DNA of 64,000 nucleotides from assembly GCF_016598615.1 (NCBI RefSeq), contig NZ_CP066831.1, positions 5,208,001-5,272,000 on the forward strand. The letters are read 5' to 3'. This DNA is from Streptomyces liliifuscus. Its GTDB lineage: Bacteria > Actinomycetota > Actinomycetes > Streptomycetales > Streptomycetaceae. This document shows positions 33,905 to 44,017 of this stretch, piece by piece (the stretch's first letter is position 1; each line of letters opens with the position of its first letter). A program made the translations under genes and the position numbers. The notes under the pieces are model-generated. The model saw only the letters and a program-made list of their open reading frames with translations. It ran no database searches and was not told the origin of the DNA.

Positions 33905-34399
33905 TCAGACCGGTTGAGCCGTGGTGAGGGCCACGAGGAGCGGTACGACGCGGCTCCCCGGGATCTCGTAACGGCCGCGCCCGGCCTGCCGGAGCCAGCC
34001 CGCGGCGGTCAACTGCCGCAGGTGGTGGTAGATCTGGCCGCTCGTCCCCACGTCGTCGAGCCCGGCCAGTTCGGTGGCCGTGCGCCGGCCGCTGACGATC
34101 TCGCGCAGCAGCCGCAACCTCATGGGGTGCCCGAGCGCGGCGAACACGTCGGCCGCCTCGCTCCAGTCGGCGTCGAGCAGTTGGTCGGTGGTCATGCCGT
34201 ACTGCCACTCGTACCGCTCCTCGGTCGGCAGCCGCACCGAACCCGTGAACAGCACACCGCCGCCCTCGACATCGGCCAGCTGCGCCTTGAGCCCTTCGAG
34301 AGCCCAGAAGTCGCCGTCACCCGCACCCGGAGCAGGCTCACTGTTCTCCAGGGCGTCAAGACGCCGCTCCAACTCCGCGACGCGCTGCTCCAGATCCAT
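33905..34399 (-). CDS. winged-helix (ArsR-type) transcriptional regulator
   Basis: A 164-residue regulator. A short N-terminal coiled coil (DLEQRVAELERRLDALEN) precedes a linker and a winged-helix domain (about 80-160): WSEAADVFAALGHPMRLRLLREIVSGRRTATELAGLDDVGTSGQIYHHLRQLTAAGWLRQAGRGRYEI. This is the ArsR-like fold without obvious metal cysteines. A perfect 14-bp palindrome (TACGTAATTACGTA) ends 11 bp before its start codon and is the likely autoregulatory operator. The downstream M23 and sterol carrier genes are probably in the same operon and so under its control. The signal is unknown. Confidence 0.82.
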   Translation of the reverse strand: MDLEQRVAELERRLDALENSEPAPGAGDGDFWALEGLKAQLADVEGGGVLFTGSVRLPTEERYEWQYGMTTDQLLDADWSEAADVFAALGHPMRLRLLREIVSGRRTATELAGLDDVGTSGQIYHHLRQLTAAGWLRQAGRGRYEIPGSRVVPLLVALTTAQPV

Positions 34400-34409
34400 G
34401 AAACGAGAT

Positions 34410-34423
34410 TACGTAATTACGTA
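34410..34423. promoter_or_regulatory. palindromic operator of the HTH regulator
   Basis: TACGTAATTACGTA, a perfect palindrome, 10 bases upstream of the start codon. It is strikingly A/T-rich for this genome and extends to ATTACGTAATTACGTAT. Confidence 0.75.
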
Positions 34424-34461
34424 TAAGCGGTCAAGAGAGGGGAGGGCACCGCCCCGCGGGC

Positions 34462-34504
34462 ATGTCGAAGGCCCTGACCGATATCCGGTCAGGGCCTTCG
34501 ACAT
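34462..34504 (-). terminator. purL terminator
   Basis: A perfect 19-bp stem (ATGTCGAAGGCCCTGACCG and its complement, loop ATATC), about 90 bp past the purL stop. Confidence 0.85.
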
Positions 34505-34516
34505 ACGCCAACAACA

Positions 34517-34558
34517 GCGCCCGTCAGGGGCGCGGGGAACTGCGCGACAAGCCACAAC
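34517..34558 (-). repeat. dispersed intergenic repeat A, copy 4
   Basis: GGGGCGCGGGGAACTGCGCG followed by ACAAGCCACAAC, between the purL stop and its terminator. Confidence 0.85.
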
Positions 34559-34594
34559 GGCCCCGCAGACGAATCCCCGCCCCCAGCGGAGCGT

Positions 34595-36903
<2,309 letters not shown>

Positions 36904-36907
<4 letters not shown>

Positions 36908-37584
36908 GCGTTGACCAGCTTCTTGAGGATCGAGGTGAAGAAGGGGAGGCCGTCTGTGCGGCCGGACCCGATGAGGGGCTCGACGGCGTGCTCGGGGTGC
37001 GGCATGAGACCTACGACGTTGCCGGCCTCGTTCGTGATGCCGGCGATGTCCCGCAGCGAGCCGTTCGGGTTGAAGTCCACGTAGCGGAAGGCGACTCGGC
37101 CCTCCGCCTCCAGCATGTCGAGGGTGCGCTCGTCGGCGACGTACCGCCCGTCCATGTTCTTCAGCGGGATGTGGATCTCCTGGCCGGACTCGTAGTCGGC
37201 GGTCCAGGACGTCTCCGCGTTCTCCACCCGCAACTTCTGGTCACGGCAGATGAAGTGCAGGTGGTCGTTGCCGAGCATCCCGCCCGGGAGGAGATGGGCC
37301 TCGGTGAGGATCTGGAAGCCGTTGCAGATGCCGAGCACCGGCATTCCCGACTTCGCCTGCTCAATCACGGTCTCCATCACCGGCGAGAAGCGCGAGATCG
37401 CTCCCGCGCGCAGATAGTCGCCGTACGAGAAACCGCCGGGCAGCACCACGGCGTCGACCTGCTTGAGGTCCTTGTCCTTGTGCCAGAGAGCGACGGGTTC
37501 GGCACCGGCGAGCCTGATCGCGCGCTGCGTGTCCCGGTCGTCGAGGCTTCCCGGGAAAGTGACGACGCCAATACGAGCGGTCAC
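36904..37584 (-). CDS. purQ: phosphoribosylformylglycinamidine synthase subunit PurQ
   Basis: A 226-residue class I glutamine amidotransferase that supplies ammonia to PurL. The nucleophile is C87 (VLGICNGFQIL), and the His-Glu pair lies in LMPHPEHAVEP near 200. The start is GTG 37584, overlapping the purS stop (GTGA), and the stop overlaps the purL start. The gene order purS-purQ-purL is the standard complex order. Confidence 0.97.
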
Positions 37585-37844
37585 TTTCCTGCCTCCGCGA
37601 CTTCCTCGACCTTGACGGTGAAGTCCTCGATCACGGTGTTGGCGAGGAAGGATTCCGCAAGTTCATGGATGCGGGCGAGGGCGGCTTCGTCCACCGGTCC
37701 GTCCACTTCCAGTTCGAATCGCTTTCCCTGACGAACGTCGGCGATGCCTTCGAAACCGAGGCGCGGCAGTGCACGCTGCACCGCCTGGCCCTGGGGGTCG
37801 AGGATCTCCGGCTTGAGCATGACGTCGACTACGACGCGTGCCAC
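37581..37844 (-). CDS. purS: phosphoribosylformylglycinamidine synthase subunit PurS
   Basis: An 87-residue small subunit that bridges PurL and PurQ and helps channel ammonia. It reads VARVVVDVMLKPEILDPQGQ, then RALPRLGFEGIADVRQGKRFEL, the family signature. Two GTG codons are possible, 37850 and 37844. I choose 37844 because GGGAG lies 7 bases before it but directly abuts the first, and because family members start with ARVVVDV. It is first in the purS-purQ-purL operon, whose promoter must lie in the 370-bp region shared with the lsr2-like gene. Confidence 0.95.
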   Translation of the reverse strand: MARVVVDVMLKPEILDPQGQAVQRALPRLGFEGIADVRQGKRFELEVDGPVDEAALARIHELAESFLANTVIEDFTVKVEEVAEAGK

Positions 37845-38214
37845 TGGCACTCCCGGTGTGTGGTGCTGAGCAGGTTCGTTCAGACTACCCGTACAAAATT
37901 TCTACGCGGGTAGATTCGTAGGAAACTACGTGATGGCCATCACGATTCCGCATCGAGACGCTATCGACCGGGGATGAAGGGGCTACCTTCACGAAAAATC
38001 CTGGGAAAGATCCGGATCAGGACCCGGTCTCCTATTGCCTTGAGACACGCCAAGAGATTTAGTCGAGCTTCACATTGGATTGCCGGGCACTGTACAAAGG
38101 AATTGGCAATAACCGATACTTTGCCCAATCGCCCATAAAAGCAGCCGGACAGTCGGCATCTCCGCACGTCATCACGCGTCGCAGGAGAGGTGCCGCACGA
38201 AGGGACCGATATTC
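37845..38214. promoter_or_regulatory. divergent promoter region of purSQL and the lsr2-like gene
   Basis: 370 bp, markedly A/T-richer than its surroundings (ACAAAATTTCTACG, AATAACCGATACTTTG, CCATAAAAGC). Inverted repeats: CTACCCG/CGGGTAG (37884-37912) and CGTAG-GAAA-CTACG (37916-37929). A/T-rich DNA is the preferred target of Lsr2-type proteins, so autoregulation is plausible. No purine riboswitch was recognised. Confidence 0.55.
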
Positions 38215-38532
38215 GTGGCGCAGCGTGTCGTAGTCACTCTCTTCGACGACATCGACGGCTCGGAAGCGGCGGAAACGATCGCCTTCGGTCTGGACGGCAA
38301 GTCGTACGAGATCGACCTGAATCAAGCCAATGCCAAGAAACTGCGTAAGGCGTTGGAGCCGTACCTGGAGGCCGGGCGCAAGCGGTCCCGGTCCGGCAAG
38401 GCGTACCGGCAGACGGCCGTTGCGCCCGATCCTGCCGCCGTTCGGGCGTGGGCCCAGTCGCACAAGATGGAGGTGCCGGCTCGGGGGCGGATCCCCAAGC
38501 GGGTCTATGAGGCGTTCACCGCTGCGCAGTGA
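38215..38532 (+). CDS. Lsr2-like nucleoid-associated protein
   Basis: A 105-residue xenogeneic silencer of the Lsr2 family, which coats A/T-rich DNA and represses foreign or specialised-metabolite genes. The N-terminal dimerisation domain VAQRVVVTLFDDIDGSEAAE, GLDGKSYEIDLNQANAKKLR and the C-terminal DNA-binding part VRAWAQSHKMEVPARGRIPK with the RGR minor-groove motif are clear. Streptomyces carry two paralogues, Lsr2 and the smaller-effect LsrL; the position next to purS suggests LsrL, but sequence alone does not decide. The start is GTG 38215. It is divergent from purS across an A/T-rich spacer. Confidence 0.93.
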   Translation: MAQRVVVTLFDDIDGSEAAETIAFGLDGKSYEIDLNQANAKKLRKALEPYLEAGRKRSRSGKAYRQTAVAPDPAAVRAWAQSHKMEVPARGRIPKRVYEAFTAAQ

Positions 38533-38585
38533 CTCCGGGTGGAGGCGGGGCTTCCGCGGGTCCGTTGTCGGGTGCCGGTTCGCCT

Positions 38586-38622
38586 CGGCCGGTCGCGCAG
38601 TTCCCCGCGCCCCTGACGGGGC
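38586..38622 (+). repeat. dispersed intergenic repeat A, copy 5
   Basis: CGGCCGGTCGCGCAGTTCCC followed by CGCGCCCCTGACGGGGC, about 55 bp past the lsr2-like gene. Confidence 0.85.
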
Positions 38623-38665
38623 CCGGGGCCCCGGAAGCCCTCACGGGGCCCTGGGAGCAGCCGAC

Positions 38666-38696
38666 TTGCGTAGTACCCCTGCTGATCAGCTAGAGT
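38666..38696 (+). promoter_or_regulatory. possible promoter of the tRNA-Gly(TCC) gene
   Basis: TTGCGT (38666) and TAGAGT (38691) separated by 19 bp, about 50 bp upstream of the tRNA. The spacing is slightly long. Confidence 0.4.
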
Positions 38697-38744
38697 CTGG
38701 AGCACGCCGAGGGGCAAGGCCGAAAGGCCCGGTCCCGGAGTCAC

Positions 38745-38816
38745 GCGGGTGTAGTTCAGTAGTAGAACATCCCCCTTCCAGGGGGAAGGCGCAGTGTGCA
38801 ATTCCTGTCACCCGCT
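38745..38816 (+). tRNA. unusual tRNA-Gly (anticodon TCC)
   Basis: 72 nt, CCA not encoded. Acceptor GCGGGTG/CACCCGC, anticodon stem TCCCC/GGGGA, loop CTTCCAG with anticodon TCC and discriminator U. Two normally invariant features are altered: the D-loop AGTAGTA has A at position 18 instead of G, and the T-loop is TGCAATT with G instead of U/pseudouridine at 55. The T-stem GCAG-T-G/CCTGT needs a bulged T. The tRNA-Gly(GCC) 80 bp downstream has normal loops. Staphylococcal tRNA-Gly species that serve cell-wall synthesis are known to carry GUGC in place of GU-pseudoU-C. Confidence 0.85.
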
Positions 38817-38897
38817 CTGCACTGCCGGTCTGGTCAGCGTTTTCGATCAGGTAGGCTGGTGCCTGCGCCGATCGGTGAAAGCCGGTCGGAGGCAAAT

Positions 38898-38973
38898 GCG
38901 GACGTAGCTCAGTTGGTAGAGCGCAACCTTGCCAAGGTTGAGGTCGCCAGTTCGAACCTGGTCGTCCGCTCCA
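38898..38973 (+). tRNA. tRNA-Gly (anticodon GCC), copy 1, CCA encoded
   Basis: 76 nt with CCA. D-loop AGTTGGTA, anticodon loop TTGCCAA, T-loop TTCGAAC and acceptor GCGGACG/CGTCCGC are all canonical. Identical to the copy at 42880-42955, including the following GCAAGTA. Confidence 0.95.
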
Positions 38974-38979
38974 GCAAGT

Positions 38980-39010
38980 AAGGCCCCGGTCATCACGATC
39001 GGGGCCTTTC
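38980..39010 (+). terminator. terminator after tRNA-Gly copy 1
   Basis: AAGGCCCCGGTC / GATCGGGGCCTT with one G-U pair, followed by TC. Confidence 0.85.
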
Positions 39011-39138
39011 TCGTGTGCCGGGGCCGTTTCACCGTCTCACCGTCTCTCCGACATCCGGACGGCCCCTCTGACATTTGTCATGTGCACCGGTGACAGCGCG
39101 CACTGCTCCCGCCCGTCGGCGGCGGGGAGGCTTGTCTC

Positions 39139-40101
39139 ATGAACACGAACGAGCACGTGATTGAGGTCACGGATCTACGACGTGTGTACGGGGGAGAGTT
39201 CGAGGCGGTCCGGGGGGTGTCCTTCTCCGTCGGCCGCGGGGAGCTGTTCGCGCTCCTCGGGACCAACGGCGCGGGCAAGACCTCCACCGTCGAACTCCTC
39301 GAAGGGCTCGCACCGCCGTCCGGCGGCCAGGTGCGCGTCCTCGGCCACGACCCGTACACCGAACGCGGCAAGGTGCGCCCGCACATCGGCGTCATGCTCC
39401 AGGAAGGCGGCTTCTCGTCCGAGCTGACCGTCGCGGAGACCGTACGGATGTGGGCGGGCTGCACGAGCGGGGCCCGGCCCGAGCGCGAGGCGCTGGCGCT
39501 GGTCGGCCTGTCGCGCCGGGCCGCCGTGCGCGTGAAGCAGCTGTCCGGGGGCGAGAAGCGGCGGCTCGACCTGGCGTGCGCGATCCTCGGGCGGCCCGAG
39601 GTGCTCTTCCTGGACGAGCCGACGACCGGCCTCGACGCCGAAGGGCGCCAGGAGACCTGGGAGTTGGTGCGCGAGCTGCGCGAGACGGGCACCACCGTGG
39701 TGCTGACCACGCACTACCTGGAGGAGGCGGAAGGGCTCGCCGACCGGCTCGCGATCCTGCACGCCGGGCGTATCGCCGTCACCGGCACTCCGGCCGAGGT
39801 GACCGCCTCCCAGCCGTCCCGGATCTCCTTCGAGCTGCCCGCCGGCTACTTCCCCGGCGATCTGCCGCCGCTCGCCTCGCTCGGGATCACCGGCCACGAG
39901 ATGGAGGGCCGGACGATCCGGCTGCGGACGCTCGAACTGCAGCGGGCCGCCACCGAGCTCCTCGTGTGGGCCCAGCGGGCAGGGGTCGAGCTGCGGGGGC
40001 TCGATGTCCGGTCGGGGTCGCTGGAGGAGGCGTTCCTGCGGATAGCCCGTGAGGCGTCGCAGACGTCGGAGATGACGGCGGAGAAGGAGCGTGTGGCATG
40101 A
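39139..40101 (+). CDS. ABC transporter ATP-binding protein
   Basis: A 320-residue ATPase of a multidrug or lipid exporter (ABC-2 type partner). Walker A LLGTNGAGKTS near 47, signature LSGGEKRRLDLA and Walker B VLFLDEPTTGLD. The C-terminal 80 residues (RISFELPAGYFPGDLPPLASLG) form the usual accessory domain of DrrA/CcmA-like ATPases. The stop overlaps the permease start (ATGA). The transporter genes are followed by a histidine kinase and response regulator, an arrangement common for exporters sensed and controlled by their own two-component system (BceAB- or LiaRS-like logic, inferred). Confidence 0.92.
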   Translation: MNTNEHVIEVTDLRRVYGGEFEAVRGVSFSVGRGELFALLGTNGAGKTSTVELLEGLAPPSGGQVRVLGHDPYTERGKVRPHIGVMLQEGGFSSELTVAETVRMWAGCTSGARPEREALALVGLSRRAAVRVKQLSGGEKRRLDLACAILGRPEVLFLDEPTTGLDAEGRQETWELVRELRETGTTVVLTTHYLEEAEGLADRLAILHAGRIAVTGTPAEVTASQPSRISFELPAGYFPGDLPPLASLGITGHEMEGRTIRLRTLELQRAATELLVWAQRAGVELRGLDVRSGSLEEAFLRIAREASQTSEMTAEKERVA

Positions 40102-40904
40102 GCGCGGAGACTGTGACCAACACCGCACAGGCCGGTCCGACCGCGACCGCCGCACGGCGGATGACGGCCCTCGCACGGGCCGAACTGACACTGCTCGGCC
40201 GCAGCAAGGCCACGTTCTTCGCGGCCCTGTTCGTGCCGCTGATCATGCCGCTCAGCCTTCGCGGGGCGGTCGAGGACATGGACCTGGCGGAGGCGGGGCT
40301 CTCGGTCGGCTCGGTCATCCTGCCGTCCGCCGTCGGCTTCTCCCTGCTCTTCGCCGTCTACAGCTCACTGGTGAGCGTCTACGCCGCCCGGCGTGAGGAA
40401 CTGGTGCTCAAGCGGCTGCGCACCGGGGAGCTGCGGGACGCGGAGATCCTGGCGGGCGCCGCGCTGCCGTCGGTCCTGATCGGCCTCGTGCAGTGCGTGG
40501 TCCTTACGATCGCGTGCGCGGCACTCCTCGATGTGGGAGCGCCCGAAGCCCCGCACCTCGCCGTCCTGGGCCTGCTGTTGGGACTCGTCATGTGGCCCGC
40601 CATCGCGGCGGTCGTCGCGAGCTTCAGCAGGAGCCTGGAGGGCGCCCAGGTCGCGGCGATGCCGTTGCTGCTCGTGTCCATGATGGGTTCCGGCACCTTC
40701 ATTCCGTTCGAGCTCATGCCCGACCGGCTCGCCACCATCTGCGAACTGCTGCCGCTGTCCCCGGTGATCACTCTCATCCGCGGCGGCTGGACCGGAGACC
40801 TCGGCGCGTACGACGCCCTGGGCGCCATCGCCACAGCGGTGGCCTGGCTCGTGCTCTCGGTGTTTGCTGTACGGCGGTGGTTCCGCTGGGAACCGCGACA
40901 CTGA
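40098..40904 (+). CDS. ABC-2 type transporter permease
   Basis: A 268-residue membrane subunit with six predicted helices: ATFFAALFVPLIMPLSLRG, SVILPSAVGFSLLFAVYSSLVSVYAARREELVLKRLRTGEL, two central helices, GTFIPFELMPDRLATICELLPLSPVITLIRGGWTG as the conserved late segment, and a final helix. The family exports drugs, antibiotics or lipids. Start ATG 40098, coupled to the ATPase gene. The substrate is not evident. Confidence 0.9.
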   Translation: MSAETVTNTAQAGPTATAARRMTALARAELTLLGRSKATFFAALFVPLIMPLSLRGAVEDMDLAEAGLSVGSVILPSAVGFSLLFAVYSSLVSVYAARREELVLKRLRTGELRDAEILAGAALPSVLIGLVQCVVLTIACAALLDVGAPEAPHLAVLGLLLGLVMWPAIAAVVASFSRSLEGAQVAAMPLLLVSMMGSGTFIPFELMPDRLATICELLPLSPVITLIRGGWTGDLGAYDALGAIATAVAWLVLSVFAVRRWFRWEPRH

Positions 40905-40940
40905 GACGGCCGGGAACGACGACGAAAGACGGAGGCGGGT

Positions 40941-42239
40941 ATGCGCGGGCCAGGGGCCTGGTGGCGGGCTCAGAGCACGCCGGCGAAGGTCGAGACGTAC
41001 ACCCGTTGGTCCTTCCACAGCTTCGCGCTGATCGAGGTGAGCACGGTCGGACTGCCGGCCTTCGCGCAGGTGGGGGCGCCACTCGCCCTCGTGATGCTCC
41101 CGCCGCTGACCGTGCACGCCCTGCTGGTGTCGGTGACCTCGTCACGGGCGCTCGACTGGACGTGCGGCCGGCGTGAGCAGCCCGTACGGCTGATCGCGGC
41201 GCTCGGTGTCCTCACCGCGCTGCTCGGCATCGCCGCGCTCGCCGTCTCCGAGCACGGCCCGTCCGGCGACGACGTCGACACCACGGCGGGCACGTTCTTC
41301 GTCGTGGTGGTGCCCTTCGGGGTCGGCATGATGGCGCTCGGGATGCGTCGACGGCGCGTGCTGGCGCTGCTGAGCGGATTCGCCGCGGGTACCTGGGTCG
41401 CGGCGTTCCTGATCGGACGGCCGGCGGCCACCGCGGCCGCCACCGCGCTCGCGGTGCTGCTCATCGGCGGGGTCCTCTGCCTCACCTCCACCTTCTCGGT
41501 GTGGCTGCTGAACGCCGTGCTCGAACTCGACACCGCCCGCGAGACCCGCACCCGTCTCGCCGTCGCCGAGGAGCGGCTGCGCTTCGGGCGGGACCTGCAC
41601 GACGTGATGGGCCGCAACCTCGCGGTGATCGCCCTGAAGAGCGAGCTGGCGGTCCAGCTCGCCCGGCGCGAACGGCCCGAGGCCGTGGAGCAGATGATCG
41701 AGGTGCAGCGGATCGCCCGCGAGTCCCAGAGGGAGGTCCGCGAGGTCGTACGCGGCTACCGCGAGGTCGACCTCGGCGTCGAACTCCTGGGCGCGCAGGG
41801 CGTGCTGACCGCGGCCGGAGTCGAGTGCACGGTGACCGGATCCGCTTCGGAGCTGCCCTCAGCGGTCCAGTCGGCGCTCGGCTGGGTCGTACGGGAGGCG
41901 ACCACGAACGTGCTGCGGCACGGGGACGCGGGGCACTGCCGGGTGTCATTGGGGGTGGAGGGGACCCGTGTGGTCCTGACCGTGGAGAACGACGGGGTGG
42001 AGAGGGACAGGGTGCCGAGTACGCCCACCAGCAAGGGGTCCGGCCTCGCCGGGCTGCGGGAGCGGTTGTCGGCGGTGGACGGGACGCTGGAGGCGGGGCC
42101 GGTCGACGGTGACCGGTTCCGGGTGGTGGCCGAGGTTCCGCTGCCGGCGACGGCCACCTCCTCATCGTCCGCGTCGCCGCCGCCGTCCTCTTCCCCGTCT
42201 CCCGCCCCGCGCCCCGTGAACGAAGAGGTCGCCCCATGA
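40941..42239 (+). CDS. sensor histidine kinase (NarL-type two-component system)
   Basis: A 432-residue HisKA_3 kinase. Five to six N-terminal membrane segments (about 27-190) form the sensor with little extracellular sequence, suggesting intramembrane sensing as in LiaS/DesK-like kinases. The phosphoacceptor is H220 in FGRDLHDVMGRNLAVIALKSELA. The ATP domain has VVREATTNVLRHGDAGHC and GSGLAGLRERL. The C-terminal tail is Ser/Pro-rich. It follows the permease by 36 bp and overlaps the regulator start (ATGA). Confidence 0.92.
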   Translation: MRGPGAWWRAQSTPAKVETYTRWSFHSFALIEVSTVGLPAFAQVGAPLALVMLPPLTVHALLVSVTSSRALDWTCGRREQPVRLIAALGVLTALLGIAALAVSEHGPSGDDVDTTAGTFFVVVVPFGVGMMALGMRRRRVLALLSGFAAGTWVAAFLIGRPAATAAATALAVLLIGGVLCLTSTFSVWLLNAVLELDTARETRTRLAVAEERLRFGRDLHDVMGRNLAVIALKSELAVQLARRERPEAVEQMIEVQRIARESQREVREVVRGYREVDLGVELLGAQGVLTAAGVECTVTGSASELPSAVQSALGWVVREATTNVLRHGDAGHCRVSLGVEGTRVVLTVENDGVERDRVPSTPTSKGSGLAGLRERLSAVDGTLEAGPVDGDRFRVVAEVPLPATATSSSSASPPPSSSPSPAPRPVNEEVAP

Positions 42240-42856
42240 CGCCCGTACGTCCCATCCGGCTGTTGCTCGCCGACGACGAGCACCTCATCCGGGGGGCGCT
42301 CGCCGCGCTGCTCGGGCTCGAGGAGGACCTGCTGGTGGTGGCGGAGGCGGCCAGTGGGCCCGAGGCGTTGGCGATGGCCAGGGCCCACGAACCCGATGTG
42401 GCGGTACTGGATCTCCAGATGCCCGGGGCGGACGGTGTGAGGGTGGCCACATCGCTGCGGGTCGAACTGCCCGCGTGCCGGGTGCTGATCGTGACCAGTC
42501 ACGGGCGGCCGGGGCATCTGAAGCGGGCGCTTGCGGCGGGTGTGCGCGGGTTCGTCCCGAAGACCGTCAGCGCCCAGCGGCTCGCGGAGATCATCCGTAC
42601 AGTCCATGCCGGAAACCGCTACGTCGACCCGGAGTTGGCCGCCGACGCGATCTCCTCCGGGGACTCGCCGCTGACCGCGCGCGAGGCGGAGGTGCTGGAA
42701 CTGGCCGGCGACGGGGCGCCCGTCGCGGAGATCGCGGAGCGGGCCGCGCTGTCGCAGGGGACCGTACGGAACTATCTGTCGTCGGCCGTCTCCAAGCTGG
42801 GGGTGGAGAACCGGCACTCGGCGGTGCGTCTCGCGCGGGAGCGAGGTTGGGTATAG
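42236..42856 (+). CDS. LuxR/NarL family response regulator
   Basis: A 206-residue regulator with a receiver domain (acidic pair D13-D14 in LLADDEHLIRG, phosphoacceptor D59 in VAVLDLQMPGADG, K near 110) and a C-terminal LuxR helix-turn-helix (PLTAREAEVLELAGDGAPVAEIAERAALSQGTVRNYLSSAVSKLGVENR). Partner of the kinase just upstream. The four genes from 39139 to 42856 form one tightly packed operon. The tRNA-Gly copy 2 begins only 23 bp after its stop. Confidence 0.93.
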   Translation: MTPVRPIRLLLADDEHLIRGALAALLGLEEDLLVVAEAASGPEALAMARAHEPDVAVLDLQMPGADGVRVATSLRVELPACRVLIVTSHGRPGHLKRALAAGVRGFVPKTVSAQRLAEIIRTVHAGNRYVDPELAADAISSGDSPLTAREAEVLELAGDGAPVAEIAERAALSQGTVRNYLSSAVSKLGVENRHSAVRLARERGWV

Positions 42857-42879
42857 TTGCTCTCGCGCCACGGCGCAGT

Positions 42880-42955
42880 GCGGACGTAGCTCAGTTGGTA
42901 GAGCGCAACCTTGCCAAGGTTGAGGTCGCCAGTTCGAACCTGGTCGTCCGCTCCA
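42880..42955 (+). tRNA. tRNA-Gly (anticodon GCC), copy 2, CCA encoded
   Basis: Identical to copy 1 over all 76 nt. No separate promoter is obvious in the 23 bp before it, so it could be read from the regulator operon. Confidence 0.95.
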
Positions 42956-42967
42956 GCAAGTAGTAAC

Positions 42968-43005
42968 GAGAAGGGCCCCGGTCATCGCGACCGGGGCCCT
43001 TTCTC
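42968..43005. terminator. shared terminator of tRNA-Gly copy 2 and purC
   Basis: AAGGGCCCCGGTC / GACCGGGGCCCTT, extended by GAGA/TCTC with one extra T, between convergent units. Confidence 0.85.
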
Positions 43006-43006
43006 G

Positions 43007-43030
43007 TACGTGTACGTGTACGTGTACGTG
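43007..43030. repeat. TACGTG hexamer tandem repeat
   Basis: Four perfect copies of TACGTG between the terminator and the purC stop codon. Confidence 0.85.
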
Positions 43031-43037
43031 TGCTCGC

Positions 43038-43937
43038 TCAGCTCCAGGTGGTGCCCGTGAGGCGCTCGTACGCCTCCACGTACTTGGCGCGGGTGGCGTC
43101 CACGACCTGCTGGGGCAGGGCGGGCGGCGGGCGCTCGCTCTTGCGGTCCCAGCCGGACTCGGCGGAGGTCAGCCAGTCGCGGACGAACTGCTTGTCGTAC
43201 GAGGGCTGCGCGCGGCCCGGCTCCCACTGGTCGGCGGGCCAGAAGCGGGAGGAGTCCGGGGTGAGCACCTCGTCGGCGACGACGAGCGTCTCGCCGTCGA
43301 AGCCGAACTCGAACTTCGTGTCCGCGAGGATGATCCCGCGCTCGCGCGCGATGTCACGGCCGCGGCCGTAGACGGCGAGCGTCGCCTGGCGCAGCCGGGC
43401 CGCGGTGTCCGCGCCGACCTGGCGGGCGACCTCCTCGTACGAGACGTTCTCGTCGTGCTCGCCGACGGCGGCCTTGGTGGCCGGGGTGAAGATCGGGGCG
43501 GGCAGCTCCGAGCCGTCGCTCAGGCCCTCGGGGAGGGCGAGACCGCAGACGGTACGGGTCCGGTCGTACTCGACGAGACCCGAGCCGGTGAGGTAACCGC
43601 GGGCCACGCACTCGACCGGGGCCATCCGCAGTGACTTGCAGACCAGCGTGCGGCCGGCCCACTCGGCGGGGGCGCCGGGCGGGAGTTCGGTGCCGAGGAC
43701 GTGGTTCGGCATCAGGTCAGCGATCTGGTCGAACCACCAGAGCGAGAGCTGCGTCAGGACGCTGCCCTTGTCGGGGATCTCCGTGGGCAGCACCCAGTCG
43801 AACGCGGAGATGCGGTCGCTGGCGACCATCACGAGGTCGCCCGCCTCGTTCTGGTACAGGTCGCGCACCTTGCCGGTGTGCAGATGCACCAGACCCGGCA
43901 CCTCGACGGGCTCGGGCTTTTCTACGAATCCGGACAC
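43038..43937 (-). CDS. purC: phosphoribosylaminoimidazole-succinocarboxamide synthase
   Basis: A 299-residue SAICAR synthetase, joining CAIR and aspartate with ATP. Motifs: LHTGKVRDLYQNEAGDLVMV, ASDRISAFDWVLPTEIPDKG, ARGYLTGSGLVEY and LADTKFEFGFDGETLVVADEVLTPDSSRFW. The start is GTG 43937 with GGGGAGGAA 3-4 bases upstream; the longer frame to 44378 would overlap the next gene. It is a single gene in the purine group, upstream region 128 bp. Confidence 0.96.
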   Translation of the reverse strand: MSGFVEKPEPVEVPGLVHLHTGKVRDLYQNEAGDLVMVASDRISAFDWVLPTEIPDKGSVLTQLSLWWFDQIADLMPNHVLGTELPPGAPAEWAGRTLVCKSLRMAPVECVARGYLTGSGLVEYDRTRTVCGLALPEGLSDGSELPAPIFTPATKAAVGEHDENVSYEEVARQVGADTAARLRQATLAVYGRGRDIARERGIILADTKFEFGFDGETLVVADEVLTPDSSRFWPADQWEPGRAQPSYDKQFVRDWLTSAESGWDRKSERPPPALPQQVVDATRAKYVEAYERLTGTTWS

Positions 43938-44017
43938 GGTTCCTCCCCGTCTTTCTGGCCAACTGGGTCGATTCTCCCGTACGGGAGGAACCGGCCCGGC
44001 CAGGGGTCGGGTGTGAG

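Noticed and set aside
37845..38214. Purine riboswitch upstream of purS
   Set aside because: None of the conserved loop sequences of the purine class is present; only simple inverted repeats are seen.
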